Shown here piece by piece: positions 1 to 8,850 of a DNA stretch of 64,000 nt. The notes under the pieces were generated by a model. That model saw only the letters and a list, made by a program, of their open reading frames with translations. It was not told where the DNA came from and did not search any database. A program made the translations under genes and the position numbers. How positions within the stretch are numbered: position 1 is the stretch's first letter; the number at the start of each line of letters is the position of its first letter. Source of the DNA: VRUE01 sp963717375 (GTDB lineage Bacteria > Actinomycetota > Thermoleophilia > Solirubrobacterales > 70-9); NCBI GenBank assembly GCA_963717375.1, contig OY970329.1, positions 1,488,001 to 1,552,000 of the forward strand, written 5' to 3'.

Positions 1-149
1 TCGTAACGAACTGGCCAGCACCAGTAGGCATCTCCACGCTCGATCGCCCCCAGCAACAGGCTGCGCGCCGTCGGGTCACGGCGAGCCTGCATCCAGGCAG
101 AGGTGTCCGCCAGCACCGGGCCGATGCCGTCCCAAAGCCGGACCGGCAT
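1..149 (-). CDS. VapC-type PIN-domain toxin, N-terminal part (cut by window edge)
   Basis: Only the first 49 or so codons are inside the window; the rest lies before base 1. The visible N-terminus reads into an ADTSAW motif with Asp at residue 15, the first conserved acidic residue of PIN-domain ribonucleases. It is followed by a helix with ARRDPTARSLLLGAIERGD, typical of VapC toxins. The ATG overlaps the TGA of the upstream antitoxin-like gene by one base (TGATG), so the two are translationally coupled. VapC proteins cut tRNA or rRNA when freed from VapB; that function is inferred from family only. The remaining catalytic acids cannot be seen here. Confidence 0.75.
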   Translation of the reverse strand, partial: MPVRLWDGIGPVLADTSAWMQARRDPTARSLLLGAIERGDAYWCWPVRY

Positions 150-421
150 CAGGCTGCGGGTGGGGCGTTCAAGCGATCGACCGCGGCGAGGTCGAGGTCG
201 AACTGCTCGCCGTCCATCGCCTCGAACAGGGCCTCGGCGGCAACGCGGCGATTGCGCCCCGCCTCTAGCTCAGCCTCAGCCCCCTCGACGGCGAGGCGGC
301 GCAGCAGCGTTGCGTCGGCCTCCCGGGTGCCGGTAGCGGCGCGCACGCGGGCAAGCGCCTCCCCTAGCTCGGGGTCAGCGGTAACGGCAATTCGAGGATG
401 CTTGGACGGCATCGTCCGCAT
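149..421 (-). CDS. VapB-like antitoxin of the adjacent PIN toxin
   Basis: A 90-residue acidic, helical protein immediately upstream of and overlapping the PIN-domain gene by one base. I recognise no exact DNA-binding fold, but the size, the position first in the pair and the coupling are those of a VapB antitoxin that would neutralise the toxin and repress the operon. The start is supported by a GAGGAG ribosome site 8-9 bases upstream of the ATG. The promoter side (about 422-450) carries two imperfect GTGTAAC/GTGTTAC repeats that could be its operator. Confidence 0.6.
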   Translation of the reverse strand: MRTMPSKHPRIAVTADPELGEALARVRAATGTREADATLLRRLAVEGAEAELEAGRNRRVAAEALFEAMDGEQFDLDLAAVDRLNAPPAA

Positions 422-461
422 AGTGTAACTCCTCGGTGTTACTCGTAGTCATGAAGTGGCG

Positions 462-782
462 TCATCGCTCAAGATCCGCCCACTCGTGGCATGGTCGGAG
501 CCTGTCCGAGGCAAGGACCCGCTCCATCAGCGCGAGCGAAATCTCCACTTCGCGGTATTGATCCTCTCCGCAGTAGTCGAAAGCGCGGCCATCCGGGCTC
601 AGGTGAAGGTAGCGCTTGGTTTCTCTGTTCTTGTAGGCGTGAAGGCGGGTTCCGTCCTTCAGCTCGACTTCATGCATCCACATGAAGTCGGCAACGAGAT
701 ATTCAGCTAGGAGCTTGAGGAGCGGGTCCCAGTGAGGGGTTTCGTACTGAGTCATCTGGCCGTGCTTTTTTCTTGGGCTCAT
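462..782 (-). CDS. conserved hypothetical protein, about 106 aa
   Basis: A small soluble protein with no signal peptide. The most structured part runs from MTQYETPHWDPLL onwards and contains aromatic and acidic residues (ADFMWMHEVEL, YLHLSPDGRAFDYCGEDQYREVE). I do not recognise the family. I chose the ATG at 782 because a GAGG ribosome site lies about 8 bases upstream; a later ATG at 755 would give 97 residues and has no clear ribosome site. It is separated from its neighbours by short gaps and is not obviously in an operon. Confidence 0.55.
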   Translation of the reverse strand: MSPRKKHGQMTQYETPHWDPLLKLLAEYLVADFMWMHEVELKDGTRLHAYKNRETKRYLHLSPDGRAFDYCGEDQYREVEISLALMERVLASDRLRPCHEWADLER

Positions 783-902
783 CTGCCGATCCTCGGCTAC
801 TCGCTGGCGCGCAACAAGACCTGGGAATGCCGGAACTGAAAGCTCACTGCTACGAAACACGCGATCAGCCGATCTGAGCGCGGGCCGTGGTCCGTGACAG
901 GC

Positions 903-2354
903 TCAGCCGTTCAGCCTGAGCGTCAGCTTCAACGCACGGGAGCTTGGATCGCCTCCGCTCGGCGTGTAGGCGACCTTCTCCCGCAGCCGGGCCTTGCCGC
1001 TTCGACGCAGCTTCTTGACGATCCTGGGAAGTGGCTTGACGATGAGCTTCACTCTGCCGGCGCCGCTCGCCTTGTTGCGGCGCTGAATTCCCTTGCCGGA
1101 GAGCACGAGGCGGCCGGGACCGGGAACTTTTGCGATCAGCGTCGCGGTGCCATTGCGCTTGTTCAACTTCCGCTTCACGATCGAGAAGCTGTTGGAGGGA
1201 TTAGCTCGCAACGTGATCGTGGCGGCGCCCCGCCCGTAGAAGAGGTCGCCTGCATAGGAGGCGGTGAGCACCCGATCGCCGACCGCGGCTGGAAGGTAGG
1301 TGAGGCGACAGGTCGCCTCGGTGGGGCCGCTGGGTATGAGGGAGCAGCTCGAGGCCGGGCCGAAGGCTCCGGCGTCGGCCGTGAAGGAGATCGAGCCGCT
1401 GGGCGACTTCGGCACCGCCGAGGCAGCGCTGACCGTCGCCGTGCAGATCGTCGACGCCGGCAGGCTCAGCTTGGCCGGCGCGCAGCCGAACGAGGTGCTC
1501 GGCGCCAAGGGAAACGGGTCCGTCGCCAGCCAGTCAGGTTCGCCGCCGACAGTTGCGAAGCTCTGGCTGATCCCGGAACCGTCGAGGTTGGCCCGCCCGA
1601 TCGTGTCGAATTCGTTTGCCCAATAGATGGAGGCGCCCTCAATGGCCAACCCCACGGGGTGCTCTGGGGTGGGAATGAAGCTTTCCTCGACACCGGAGCC
1701 GTCGAGGTTGGCGCGAGAGATCGACGGGCTCGTGCCCCCGCTCGTCCAGTAGAGGCGGCTTCCGGCAATGGCGATTCCCCCTGCGGCCCCGGGGCTGGCG
1801 GGGACGATGAAGTCCTGTTTCACGTCGGAGCCGTCGAGGTTTGCGCGGCCGATGTTGCCACCGAATCTGGACCAGTAGATGTGGGAGCCGTCGACCGCGA
1901 TGCCGCCCGGCTGATTGTTAGAGGTGATGAAGCTCAGTTCGACACCGGAGCCGTCGAGGTTTGCGCGGCCGATCAGGCCGTTGTTGTTGGTCCAGTAGAT
2001 GTGGGCACCATCGACCGCGATGCCGATCGGGTTACCGGGGACCTGGATCAAATTCGGGATGGCGCCGGAGCCGTCGAGATTGGCGCGGCCGATCGTCGCG
2101 TCGATGAAGTTGACCCAGTAGACGTGGGCACCGTCGACCGCGACCGCGCGGATTTCGCCAAGGCCAGGAAGGAAGGCACCGTTAATTCCGCTGCCGTCAA
2201 GGTTGGAGCGCCCGATCACCTTGCTGGCGGAGTTGGACCAGTAGAGGTAGGCACCGGCGTTGGCTGAGAACACGAGCGCGGCGAGCGTAGCCGCGAGGGT
2301 TACGGTGACCCCCACCCAGACCCGTCGGATTTGCCCGCCTTCGCCGCTTGACAT
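903..2354 (-). CDS. secreted YWTD/LDL-receptor-B-like beta-propeller protein with Ig-like domain
   Basis: A 483-residue exported protein. After a signal peptide (hydrophobic stretch ending ANAGA) there are six blades of about 42 residues, each with an IGRANLDGSG-type strand followed by GIAVDGxHIYWxN, resembling YWTD blades of LDL-receptor class B propellers. A second domain (about residues 315-405) has the TASYAGD signature of bacterial Ig-like folds. The C-terminus (about 410-483) is rich in Lys and Arg with alternating strands. The start at 2354 is set by a TTGAGGAG ribosome site; an earlier ATG at 2390 would add 12 residues. The likely role is extracellular binding; no catalytic motif is visible. 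Confidence 0.8.
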   Translation of the reverse strand: MSSGEGGQIRRVWVGVTVTLAATLAALVFSANAGAYLYWSNSASKVIGRSNLDGSGINGAFLPGLGEIRAVAVDGAHVYWVNFIDATIGRANLDGSGAIPNLIQVPGNPIGIAVDGAHIYWTNNNGLIGRANLDGSGVELSFITSNNQPGGIAVDGSHIYWSRFGGNIGRANLDGSDVKQDFIVPASPGAAGGIAIAGSRLYWTSGGTSPSISRANLDGSGVEESFIPTPEHPVGLAIEGASIYWANEFDTIGRANLDGSGISQSFATVGGEPDWLATDPFPLAPSTSFGCAPAKLSLPASTICTATVSAASAVPKSPSGSISFTADAGAFGPASSCSLIPSGPTEATCRLTYLPAAVGDRVLTASYAGDLFYGRGAATITLRANPSNSFSIVKRKLNKRNGTATLIAKVPGPGRLVLSGKGIQRRNKASGAGRVKLIVKPLPRIVKKLRRSGKARLREKVAYTPSGGDPSSRALKLTLRLNG

Positions 2355-2439
2355 CGGCAGAGTCTCCTCAAACTGAGGAGGTCGCGTCAAGCGTCGGGAC
2401 GCGGATTGGACTTTGGTTAGACGAAGAGCATCCCGTGAT

Positions 2440-2577
2440 CGCCGCCGAGCTGGTGGTCAGCGACCGCGCGGTCGAGAAGCACGTCACCGGGATCTTCTCC
2501 AACTCGATCTCGGCGCCAGCAGCGAGGATCACCGGCGGGTGCTGGCGGTGCTGCACTTCCTCGACCAGCCGGGCTGA
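2440..2577 (+). pseudogene. frameshifted C-terminal remnant of a LuxR-type (HTH) response regulator
   Basis: From about 2440 the plus strand reads AAELVVSDRAVEKHVTGIFSN, the recognition part of a LuxR/NarL helix-turn-helix. At about 2501 the frame is lost. In the next frame the expected tail continues as LDLGASSEDHRRVLAVLHFLDQPG and ends in TGA at 2575-2577. Restoring one base after TCCAA rejoins the two halves into a normal LuxR C-terminus. Upstream receiver or sensor parts are absent, so this is a decayed gene end, not a working regulator. Confidence 0.7.
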
Positions 2578-2609
2578 GTTTCCGGGTAGGTGGAAACCTA
2601 ACCACGGAA

Positions 2610-3875
2610 ATGCCGACCGCTCGCTCGATCCAGCGCACCTACCTGACGCTGCTGCTTGGCAACACGCTGGCGGCGTCGCTGATCTGGGGGATCAACACGA
2701 TCTTCCTGCTCGACGCCGGCCTCTCGAACCTGGAAGCGTTCGCGGCGAACGCCTTCTTCACCGCCGGGATGGTGCTCTTCGAGGTGCCGACCGGGATCGT
2801 CGCCGACACGATCGGGCGTCGCGTCTCCTACCTGCTCGGCACGCTGACGCTGATGGCGTCGACCTTTCTCTACGTGCTCCTCTGGCAGCTCAAGGCGCCG
2901 CTCTGGGAGTGGGCGATCGCCTCGATGCTGCTCGGCCTCGGCTTCACCTTCTTCTCCGGCGCGGTCGAGGCCTGGCTGGTCGACGCGCTCACCGCGACCG
3001 GCTACACCGGTGAGCTGGAGACGGTCTTTGGCCGCGGCCAGATCGTCAGCGGCGCGGCGATGCTTGTCGGCTCGGTCGCGGGTGGGTTCATCGCCCGCCA
3101 GACCAGCCTGGGCGTGCCGTTCGTGCTCCGCGGCCTGGTCCTGATCGTCATGTTCGGGCTGGCCTTCAGGCTCATGCACGACGTCGGTTTCACGCCCGAA
3201 AAGGGCGGCCGGCCGCTGACCGAGATGCGGAAAATCGCCACCAACTCGTTCGACTACGGCTGGCGGGTGCCGGCGGTCAAGTGGCTGATGGTCGAGTCGC
3301 TGTTCACCGGTGGAGTCGGCATCTACGCCTTCTACGCCCTGCAGCCCTACTTGCTGGAGCTCTACGGCGACCCGCAGGCCTACCAAGTCGCCGGCCTGGT
3401 GGCGGCGATCGTCGCCGGGGCGCAGATCGCCGGTGGCATCGCGGCCCCCCGCATCCGCCGCCTCTTTCGCCGCCGCACCTCGGCGCTGATCGCGACGGCG
3501 GGGCTCAGCGTCGTGGCGCTGGGGCTGATCGGGCTCGTGAATAGCTTCTGGGCGGTGATCGGGCTGATCGTGGTCTGGGGGCTGCTGTTCGCCGCGACCC
3601 TGCCGATCCGCCAGAGCTACCTCAACGGCCTGATCCCCTCTCGGCAGCGGGCGACGATCCTCTCCTTCGACTCGATGATGTCCTCCACGGGCGGGGTCTG
3701 GACCCAGCCCGTGCTCGGCCGCGCCGCCGACGTGTGGGGATACGCGCCCTCCTACCTGATCGGTGCCGGGATCTCGATCCTGGCGCTGCCCTGCCTGGCG
3801 CTGTCCAGGAAGCAAAACGCTCCCGCGGACACGGTCGACGCACTGGAGGCCGAGCCGGTCCCACAGCCTGGCTGA
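2610..3875 (+). CDS. MFS transporter, 12-TM type
   Basis: A 421-residue integral membrane protein of the major facilitator superfamily. The N-terminal half has the usual first helix, a GIVADTIGRRVSYLLG loop resembling the MFS motif A (G-x-x-x-D-x-x-G-R-R) between helices 2 and 3, and hydrophobic segments to about residue 395. The middle loop (about 195-215) is charged. The last 20 residues are a soluble tail. Substrate cannot be read from the sequence; it would use the proton gradient for export or uptake. It stands alone, with a 16-base gap to the convergent peptidase gene. Confidence 0.85.
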   Translation: MPTARSIQRTYLTLLLGNTLAASLIWGINTIFLLDAGLSNLEAFAANAFFTAGMVLFEVPTGIVADTIGRRVSYLLGTLTLMASTFLYVLLWQLKAPLWEWAIASMLLGLGFTFFSGAVEAWLVDALTATGYTGELETVFGRGQIVSGAAMLVGSVAGGFIARQTSLGVPFVLRGLVLIVMFGLAFRLMHDVGFTPEKGGRPLTEMRKIATNSFDYGWRVPAVKWLMVESLFTGGVGIYAFYALQPYLLELYGDPQAYQVAGLVAAIVAGAQIAGGIAAPRIRRLFRRRTSALIATAGLSVVALGLIGLVNSFWAVIGLIVVWGLLFAATLPIRQSYLNGLIPSRQRATILSFDSMMSSTGGVWTQPVLGRAADVWGYAPSYLIGAGISILALPCLALSRKQNAPADTVDALEAEPVPQPG

Positions 3876-3891
3876 GCGGGACCGGCGAGGA

Positions 3892-4560
3892 TCAGTGGCC
3901 GGTTGCCGAGAAGTGCTGGTAGTCCTTAGGCCACGGCCAGTTGCCGCCCCACTCCCAGTCAACCGCGGCAAAGGCGTCGACGGCCGGCCCGTCGCGATGG
4001 ATCATGCCTCGCCGCCGGCGCGACCTGTCGGCGAAGGGAGCGCCGGCCGGAGGCGAGACGTAGCCCGACTCGGTGACGTAGGGGTTCTCGAGCGGGTTGA
4101 GGTCGAGCGCCCGGCCGTAGGCGTGTTCGGACCAGACCCCGTCGCTGCCGGCGATGAAGCGACAGTTGAAAGCCGAGGTGTTGTCGGCCGCCATGCTGCG
4201 GTGATCGTCGGCGCCGTAGGCATCGACGAGGCGCATCTGGCGGATCGGGAAGCGCAGCCGGTACAGCGAGCGCATTGCCGCCAGCATCGCCGCCGTGGCG
4301 TCGCGGTTGACCACCAGCCGGCCCCGATGCCGACGCCCGTCGAACCCCCAGTGGCTGACGCTGAGCAGACGCAGGTCGCCGAACCCGACCGGGCAGCCGC
4401 GATGCCAGGAGACCCCGGTCATCCGCGCGCGCGTCGCGGAATCGATGCGCTCGACCGAGCCGCGGAAGGGCAAGCTTTCACCGCGGTCCTTCCCTTCTGC
4501 CAAAGGCGCCCAGCCGAAGGCCAAGACAGCGATGAAAGCGAACGCCGGGATGGCCTTCAC
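3892..4560 (-). CDS. secreted M15-family (D-Ala-D-Ala carboxypeptidase-like) peptidase
   Basis: A 222-residue exported zinc peptidase of the VanY/M15 type. A signal peptide covers about residues 1-22. The zinc motif S-E-H-A-Y-G-R-A-L-D (pattern SxHxxGxAxD) lies near residue 140, and a second part of the site is the W-x-W-G-G segment with the C-terminal QHF histidine. This enzyme class trims D-Ala or cross-links in peptidoglycan. The start is GTG at 4560, 13 bases after the stop of the upstream secreted gene, so the two may be co-transcribed although no strong ribosome site is seen. Confidence 0.8.
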   Translation of the reverse strand: MKAIPAFAFIAVLAFGWAPLAEGKDRGESLPFRGSVERIDSATRARMTGVSWHRGCPVGFGDLRLLSVSHWGFDGRRHRGRLVVNRDATAAMLAAMRSLYRLRFPIRQMRLVDAYGADDHRSMAADNTSAFNCRFIAGSDGVWSEHAYGRALDLNPLENPYVTESGYVSPPAGAPFADRSRRRRGMIHRDGPAVDAFAAVDWEWGGNWPWPKDYQHFSATGH

Positions 4561-4573
4561 GGAGGGCGACGGG

Positions 4574-6544
4574 TCAGCCGTGCTTGGGCGGCAGCTTCAG
4601 CTTCGTCGTGAAGCTCTGGGTGCGGGACACCTTGCGGGCGTCGCTGATCGCGACCGTAACCCGGACCCGCAGCGAGGCGGCCTTTCTCAGCGCCGCCTTG
4701 CCTTCGGCGTTGAGCTTGACTTTGACCGTCTTCTTCGCGCCTGGGGCGATGCCGGCGAAGCTGGCGCTGCCGTAACTCGTCGGCTTCTTTGGCTTCATCG
4801 GCCTGGCCGAGATGCGGGCGCCGGTCAAGGGCGCGATGCCGACCGTGCCCGAGCAGCCGGCGACAGCCGCCACCGAGCAGCTGACCGCGAGCGTCACCGT
4901 TTTGCCATCGGGCAGGACGGTGAGCAGGCCGAGGTTGCCGAGCGTATTAGGCACGGGCGTCGATGCGGGCGGGTCCTGGGCGCCGACGTTCGGGGGGCCC
5001 TGACGGGACCCGCCGGGGTCAGAGGAACCCGGGTCTTTCGGCCCGGGGTTTTCGGGCTGGGGTTCTTCGCCACCCGGATCGGTGCAAGCGACTCCGCTCG
5101 ACGCCCCCGACGGGTTGGTCGCGACAAAGACCTTGAAGCCGGCGGTCGAGCCAGTCGCCATGCCGGCGAAGGCGTTGCCGCGGCAATCGATCGAGGCCGA
5201 GACCGTCTTGATCTGTTCGGTGCTGATTTCGACCCCGCTGCCGAACTGCTGCCCCGCCGCGGCGCTGTAGCCCCAGAGCCCCGTCGGGATGCTGGTGGCG
5301 GTGAGCAGCTGGGCCTGGCCGGCGGGGCCGAGGGCGATCTCGGAGCTGACGAAGAGCGGCTTGTCGGGGGTGAGCGGGGTGAGGCCGGGGGTCGAAGCGC
5401 CGATGCCGGCCGCGAGCGGGCTCGAGCCGCTCTGGCTCGCGACCGCGACGAAGCCGTTGCGCAGGGTCGCGATGCCATTGATGTTGGCGCCGAGCAGGGT
5501 TCCGGGGTGGGGCACCCCACCCGAACCGCCGAGCGAGACCCGCAGCTGCGTGTCGGTGCGGCGACAGTAGTCGGCCCCCCCGGCGCAGGTCGTTTTCAGC
5601 GCGTCGTCGAGGCCGACCGCCATCAGCGCGACCTCGCCCGTCACCGGGTCGACGTTCATCCGCCTCAGGGTCCAGTCGGGGATCGCCGCCGCGGGCGTCT
5701 CGTTCCAGCCGATCGCAGGGCGCGGCGTCACGTTGAGGACCGGGCCGCTCGCCTTTGCCATCTGCACCCCGCAGACGGCGTACTCCTGGTCGGATGGGGT
5801 CGGATTGGTGCCGTGCGACTTGAAGGAGCCGTAGGGCGAGTCCCAGGCCGCGATCGGCGCGCCGTCCGGCAGCACGGCAGCCCCCAGCACCCCCGGGCCA
5901 CAGTTGGCGAAGATGAAGCCGCCACTGCCATCGGGGATCTGCGGGGCAGGCTGCGCGATCGGCGCCAGCTGCTGGGGCGAGCCTGGCCAGGTGCCGGTCG
6001 AGGTGCTCGACTGCATCACCCGGTCGGGGGCGATCAGGCCGCTGGTGCTGCGGTCGATCCAGATCGCCGCCGCATCGCCTTTGTCGTCGATCGCCGCAAC
6101 CGGCCCGGCGTCGATGCGCTGCACGACGGCGAGCTTGGTCACCGCCCCCCAGCTGCCGCTGGCTTTGCGGTAGATCCCCCAGACCGTGTCTTTGCCGCCC
6201 TCCTGGGGTCCCTCGAAGGCGACGACCGCCGAGCCGTCGCGGCCGAAGGCGAAGCTGGCGTTGGGCGGTCCCGTGCCGAGGAAGGTCGGCGTCCAAGAGA
6301 CGGCCCCGGGGGCCCGGCGCAGCACGTACATCCCGCCGCCGCCGCCGGGCGCGGTGGTCGCCGTGAAGCCGAGCTGGGCGGTGCCGTCGTCGAGCAGGCT
6401 GGCGTTCACGTTCGCCTGCGACAAGTAGCTTTTCACCTGTTCGGTCGCGCTCCAGGCCGCTTTGGCCGGGTCGCTGCCGCCAAGGGTGGCCAGCGCCGCC
6501 AGGGCACCCAGCATCGCCGCCCTGAGTCCGTTCGGCCTCGCCAC
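4574..6544 (-). CDS. large secreted repeat protein of unknown function
   Basis: A 656-residue exported protein. From the GTG at 6544 it starts VARPNGLRAAMLGALAALATLGG and then AKA, a normal signal peptide. A longer reading frame continues upstream but overlaps the opposite-strand membrane gene and is highly charged, so I rejected it. The body (about 30-520) is rich in Gly/Ala/Ser and short strands, with segments such as WxxxTK and ASIDCRGNAFAGMA that look like propeller blades. A Pro-rich linker (about 525-560) leads to a C-terminal Ig-like domain with cysteines (CSVAAVAGCSG) and a Lys-rich end. No enzyme motif is visible. Confidence 0.7.
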   Translation of the reverse strand: MARPNGLRAAMLGALAALATLGGSDPAKAAWSATEQVKSYLSQANVNASLLDDGTAQLGFTATTAPGGGGGMYVLRRAPGAVSWTPTFLGTGPPNASFAFGRDGSAVVAFEGPQEGGKDTVWGIYRKASGSWGAVTKLAVVQRIDAGPVAAIDDKGDAAAIWIDRSTSGLIAPDRVMQSSTSTGTWPGSPQQLAPIAQPAPQIPDGSGGFIFANCGPGVLGAAVLPDGAPIAAWDSPYGSFKSHGTNPTPSDQEYAVCGVQMAKASGPVLNVTPRPAIGWNETPAAAIPDWTLRRMNVDPVTGEVALMAVGLDDALKTTCAGGADYCRRTDTQLRVSLGGSGGVPHPGTLLGANINGIATLRNGFVAVASQSGSSPLAAGIGASTPGLTPLTPDKPLFVSSEIALGPAGQAQLLTATSIPTGLWGYSAAAGQQFGSGVEISTEQIKTVSASIDCRGNAFAGMATGSTAGFKVFVATNPSGASSGVACTDPGGEEPQPENPGPKDPGSSDPGGSRQGPPNVGAQDPPASTPVPNTLGNLGLLTVLPDGKTVTLAVSCSVAAVAGCSGTVGIAPLTGARISARPMKPKKPTSYGSASFAGIAPGAKKTVKVKLNAEGKAALRKAASLRVRVTVAISDARKVSRTQSFTTKLKLPPKHG

Positions 6545-6574
6545 GCTTGGAACCGTATCGACCGAGGAGGCAGC

Positions 6575-7078
6575 GTGATCTACATCGTCTACGCCCTGGT
6601 AGCCGTGCTCGGCGCCGCCGTGCATCTTTGGCGGCATCCAGCCGACCGCGCGCCCGAGCGGGCCCTCGAGGTCACGCTCGTTTGGTGGATCGTCGTCACG
6701 ATCGGCGTGGCCGGAATTGTCGGCGCCGGCTTCCACCTCTTCGACGGAGCGAGCATCGCGCGGGAAATCGGCTTCACGCGCGGCGATGGTGGCTTCCAGA
6801 CCGAGGTCGGCTTCGGCGACCTCGCGCTCGGCGTCGCGGCAGTGCTCTGCATCTGGTTTCGCGACCGCTACCTGCTCGCGATCGTCGTCGTCGCCGCGAT
6901 CTCCCTCTGGGGCGACGCGCTCGGCCACATCCACCAGGAGGTCGTCAACGACAACCACGACCCCGACAACAGCGGCGCGATCCTCTACGCCGACATCCTC
7001 TTCCCCCTCGTCGCCGCGATCCTCTACGCAGCTCGCGAGCGAGTGCAAAGCCGCGGGCGACTGCTCCAGCGGGAGTAG
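6575..7078 (+). CDS. small integral membrane protein, probably DUF6790-like
   Basis: A 167-residue protein with four or so hydrophobic segments (about 1-18, 33-55, 82-100, 103-120 and again near 150). Conserved-looking polar patches lie between them: EVGFGDLALGVAAVL, GDALGHIHQEV and the acidic NDNHDPDNSGA. GTG at 6575 is chosen because GAGGAGG lies 4 bases upstream. The signature resembles DUF6790 membrane proteins, whose function is unknown. It is divergent from the secreted repeat protein, with only 30 bases between the two starts. Confidence 0.7.
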   Translation: MIYIVYALVAVLGAAVHLWRHPADRAPERALEVTLVWWIVVTIGVAGIVGAGFHLFDGASIAREIGFTRGDGGFQTEVGFGDLALGVAAVLCIWFRDRYLLAIVVVAAISLWGDALGHIHQEVVNDNHDPDNSGAILYADILFPLVAAILYAARERVQSRGRLLQRE

Positions 7079-7142
7079 AGCGCCTTCGGGCCCGGCTTTT
7101 GCAACGTCATTGGGGGACTATTGAGAATATGGTTGAGGAACC

Positions 7143-7634
7143 GTGGGAGACCCGCTGGAATCGCTGCGCAAGGAGGCCATCGACCACCGCATAGGCTGTG
7201 GCTGGAGGAGCAAGGAGCATGAACGCTCGGCCCGGCGCTGGCGCACCTGGACGCTTACCCTGGGCACGATCGCGGCTGTTTCGGCGGCGGTCGCAGGCGC
7301 AAGCCTGCTGGCCGGCGCTGAGACGGGTTCGGCGCTGGCGATCGGCGCTGGTGTACTCGCCCTGGTGGGCGCGGCGTTTACCGCCGCCAACCAGGTCATC
7401 GGTCCGCAAGCGAAAGCCGAGGAACACCAGCGCGCCGCGGCGGAGTTCGAGATCGTGCGCAGCCGTTACGCGAGTTTCGTGCGCCAGATGCCCGACGATC
7501 CTCAGCTCGCCAAAGATCAGTTTGACGAGATCAAGAAGGCCCACGAGGAGGCAAAGCGAACCTCACCTGCGCCGGAGAAGTGGACCCAGAAATGGGCCGA
7601 TGGCGAGATCAAGAAGCTGCGGCAACGCAAATAG
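7143..7634 (+). CDS. SLATT/DUF4231-like two-TM protein
   Basis: A 163-residue protein. It has a charged N-terminal helix with an RRWRTWTL entry into two close hydrophobic helices (about 36-57 and 63-83), then a long charged helix (about 90-160) with AAAEFEIVRSRYASFVRQ. This layout matches SLATT-clan proteins, two-TM domains often found as membrane effectors next to nucleotide-signalling or SLOG proteins. No cyclase, SLOG or other sensor gene is adjacent, so a defence role is not supported here. GTG at 7143 has a GAGGA ribosome site. Confidence 0.55.
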   Translation: MGDPLESLRKEAIDHRIGCGWRSKEHERSARRWRTWTLTLGTIAAVSAAVAGASLLAGAETGSALAIGAGVLALVGAAFTAANQVIGPQAKAEEHQRAAAEFEIVRSRYASFVRQMPDDPQLAKDQFDEIKKAHEEAKRTSPAPEKWTQKWADGEIKKLRQRK

Positions 7635-7706
7635 CGCGCGCAAGCTGCAGCAACCACACCTGAGGCCCACTCAGCTCGCCCTTTGAGCCAGTGGTAGCTT
7701 CGAACG

Positions 7707-8549
7707 GTGGGTTCCGAACAGCAGCTGCCCTGGCGCGGCCCGGGCGGCGAGCGGCCCAACCTGCCGCTTCCACCCGCGCGCATGCCCATCCGCAGCCACG
7801 GGCAGACGCGCAAGCGCTGGCGCTACATCGGCTTCTACGGCCCCGAGGTGATGCTCTGCGCGGCACGGGCGCAGGTCGGTCCCTTCAGCCAGTGCTTCTG
7901 GCAATTCTGGGACGCCGGCGGTGGTCGCGGCGAGGCCAACACGAGGCTGCGGCCCGGCAGCGCCGAGGTGAGAATGGACGGTCCCGAAATCGCGATCGAG
8001 GCGCGCGACCTGCGGGCAAGCCTCCGCCTCGGCGACTCCGAGCCGATTGAGGCGATCTGTCCCAGCGGCTCGGGCTGGGGCTGGACGCGGAAGCGGGCGG
8101 GGGTGCCGATCGTGGGGACGATCGAGACCGCGCACGGACGCTGGCAGGTCGATGGACATGGCGTCGACGACGAATCCGCCGGCTACCAGAAGCGGCACAC
8201 CAGCTGGCACTGGTCGGCCGGGATCGGCCGCTCCCCGGACGGACGGCCGCTGGCCTGGAACCTCGTCGAGGGGATCAATGACTCGGCCGCAAACAGCGAG
8301 CGGGCGGTCTGGACCGACGGTGAGCCGGGCGAGCCGGCCCCGGTCTCCTTCCATGGCCTGACCGGAGTGGAGTTCGCCGACGGCTCCCTGCTCAGCTTCA
8401 CGCCCGAGTCCGAGCGCGCCCGCAGCGACAACTTCCTCGTCTTCCGCTCGCGTTACCGCCATCTCTTCGGTGGCTTCCGTGGCTCGCTCGGTGGGGTCGA
8501 GCTGGCCGAGGGGTTCGGCGTGATGGAGCAGCACGACGCGGTCTGGTAG
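7707..8549 (+). CDS. DUF2804-family protein
   Basis: A 280-residue soluble protein matching the DUF2804 pattern: an early RKRWRYIGFYGPEVMLCAA block, many Trp/Gly strands (QVGPFSQCFWQFWD, HTSWHWSAGIGRSPDGRPLAWNLVEGIND) and a C-terminal YRHLFGGFRGSLGGVELAEGFGVMEQH segment. The biochemical role is not known; the fold appears related to lipocalin-like beta barrels. The start is GTG at 7707. It stands alone between the SLATT-like gene and a small conserved gene. Confidence 0.75.
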   Translation: MGSEQQLPWRGPGGERPNLPLPPARMPIRSHGQTRKRWRYIGFYGPEVMLCAARAQVGPFSQCFWQFWDAGGGRGEANTRLRPGSAEVRMDGPEIAIEARDLRASLRLGDSEPIEAICPSGSGWGWTRKRAGVPIVGTIETAHGRWQVDGHGVDDESAGYQKRHTSWHWSAGIGRSPDGRPLAWNLVEGINDSAANSERAVWTDGEPGEPAPVSFHGLTGVEFADGSLLSFTPESERARSDNFLVFRSRYRHLFGGFRGSLGGVELAEGFGVMEQHDAVW

Positions 8550-8643
8550 CCACGCCCGCGCTTGACGGAGTCTTTACCCAATTTTGACTCGCGGCCAAGC
8601 TTCGTCGGCCATGGTGGGATCACCCCAACGAAGGAGGCCCCCC

Positions 8644-8850
8644 ATGCCCCAGATTCTCGTAGTCGCAGACTCTCCCCAGGACGCTCCCAACACCGTCGTC
8701 TACCGGGAGCGGATCAGCACCACCGACCTCGAGTCCGACCACTTCTCGGGCCAACTGGTCGAGCGGGTCGGCTGGGCCGTCGTCGACGCCGATCAGCTCG
8801 AGCACCGGGAGCATCGCCCGATGCCGAACCAGCCTCGAGAACTGGCCTAG
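8644..8850 (+). CDS. small conserved hypothetical protein, 68 aa
   Basis: A 68-residue protein starting MPQILVVADSPQ, with a strong AAGGAGG ribosome site 7 bases upstream of ATG 8644. It has an initial hydrophobic strand, then a mostly polar sequence (YRERISTTDLESDHFSGQLVERVGWAVVDADQLE). There is no known domain. The TAG stop overlaps the stop of the convergent RsbW-like gene by 4 bases (CTAG at 8847-8850). Strong ribosome binding and clean boundaries support it as real. Confidence 0.65.
   Translation: MPQILVVADSPQDAPNTVVYRERISTTDLESDHFSGQLVERVGWAVVDADQLEHREHRPMPNQPRELA

Noticed and set aside
1500..2200. DNA repeat array or CRISPR
   Set aside because: The roughly 125-base periodicity comes from protein repeats (NLDGSG blades) in a coding gene and is not identical between copies.
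4295..7078. 927-residue plus-strand reading frame
   Set aside because: It is antisense to the secreted repeat gene for most of its length. Only its last part (from 6575) is a real gene with a ribosome site.
7143..7634. Defence effector (CBASS-like) reading of the SLATT-like gene
   Set aside because: No nucleotide cyclase, SLOG or other defence gene is next to it.
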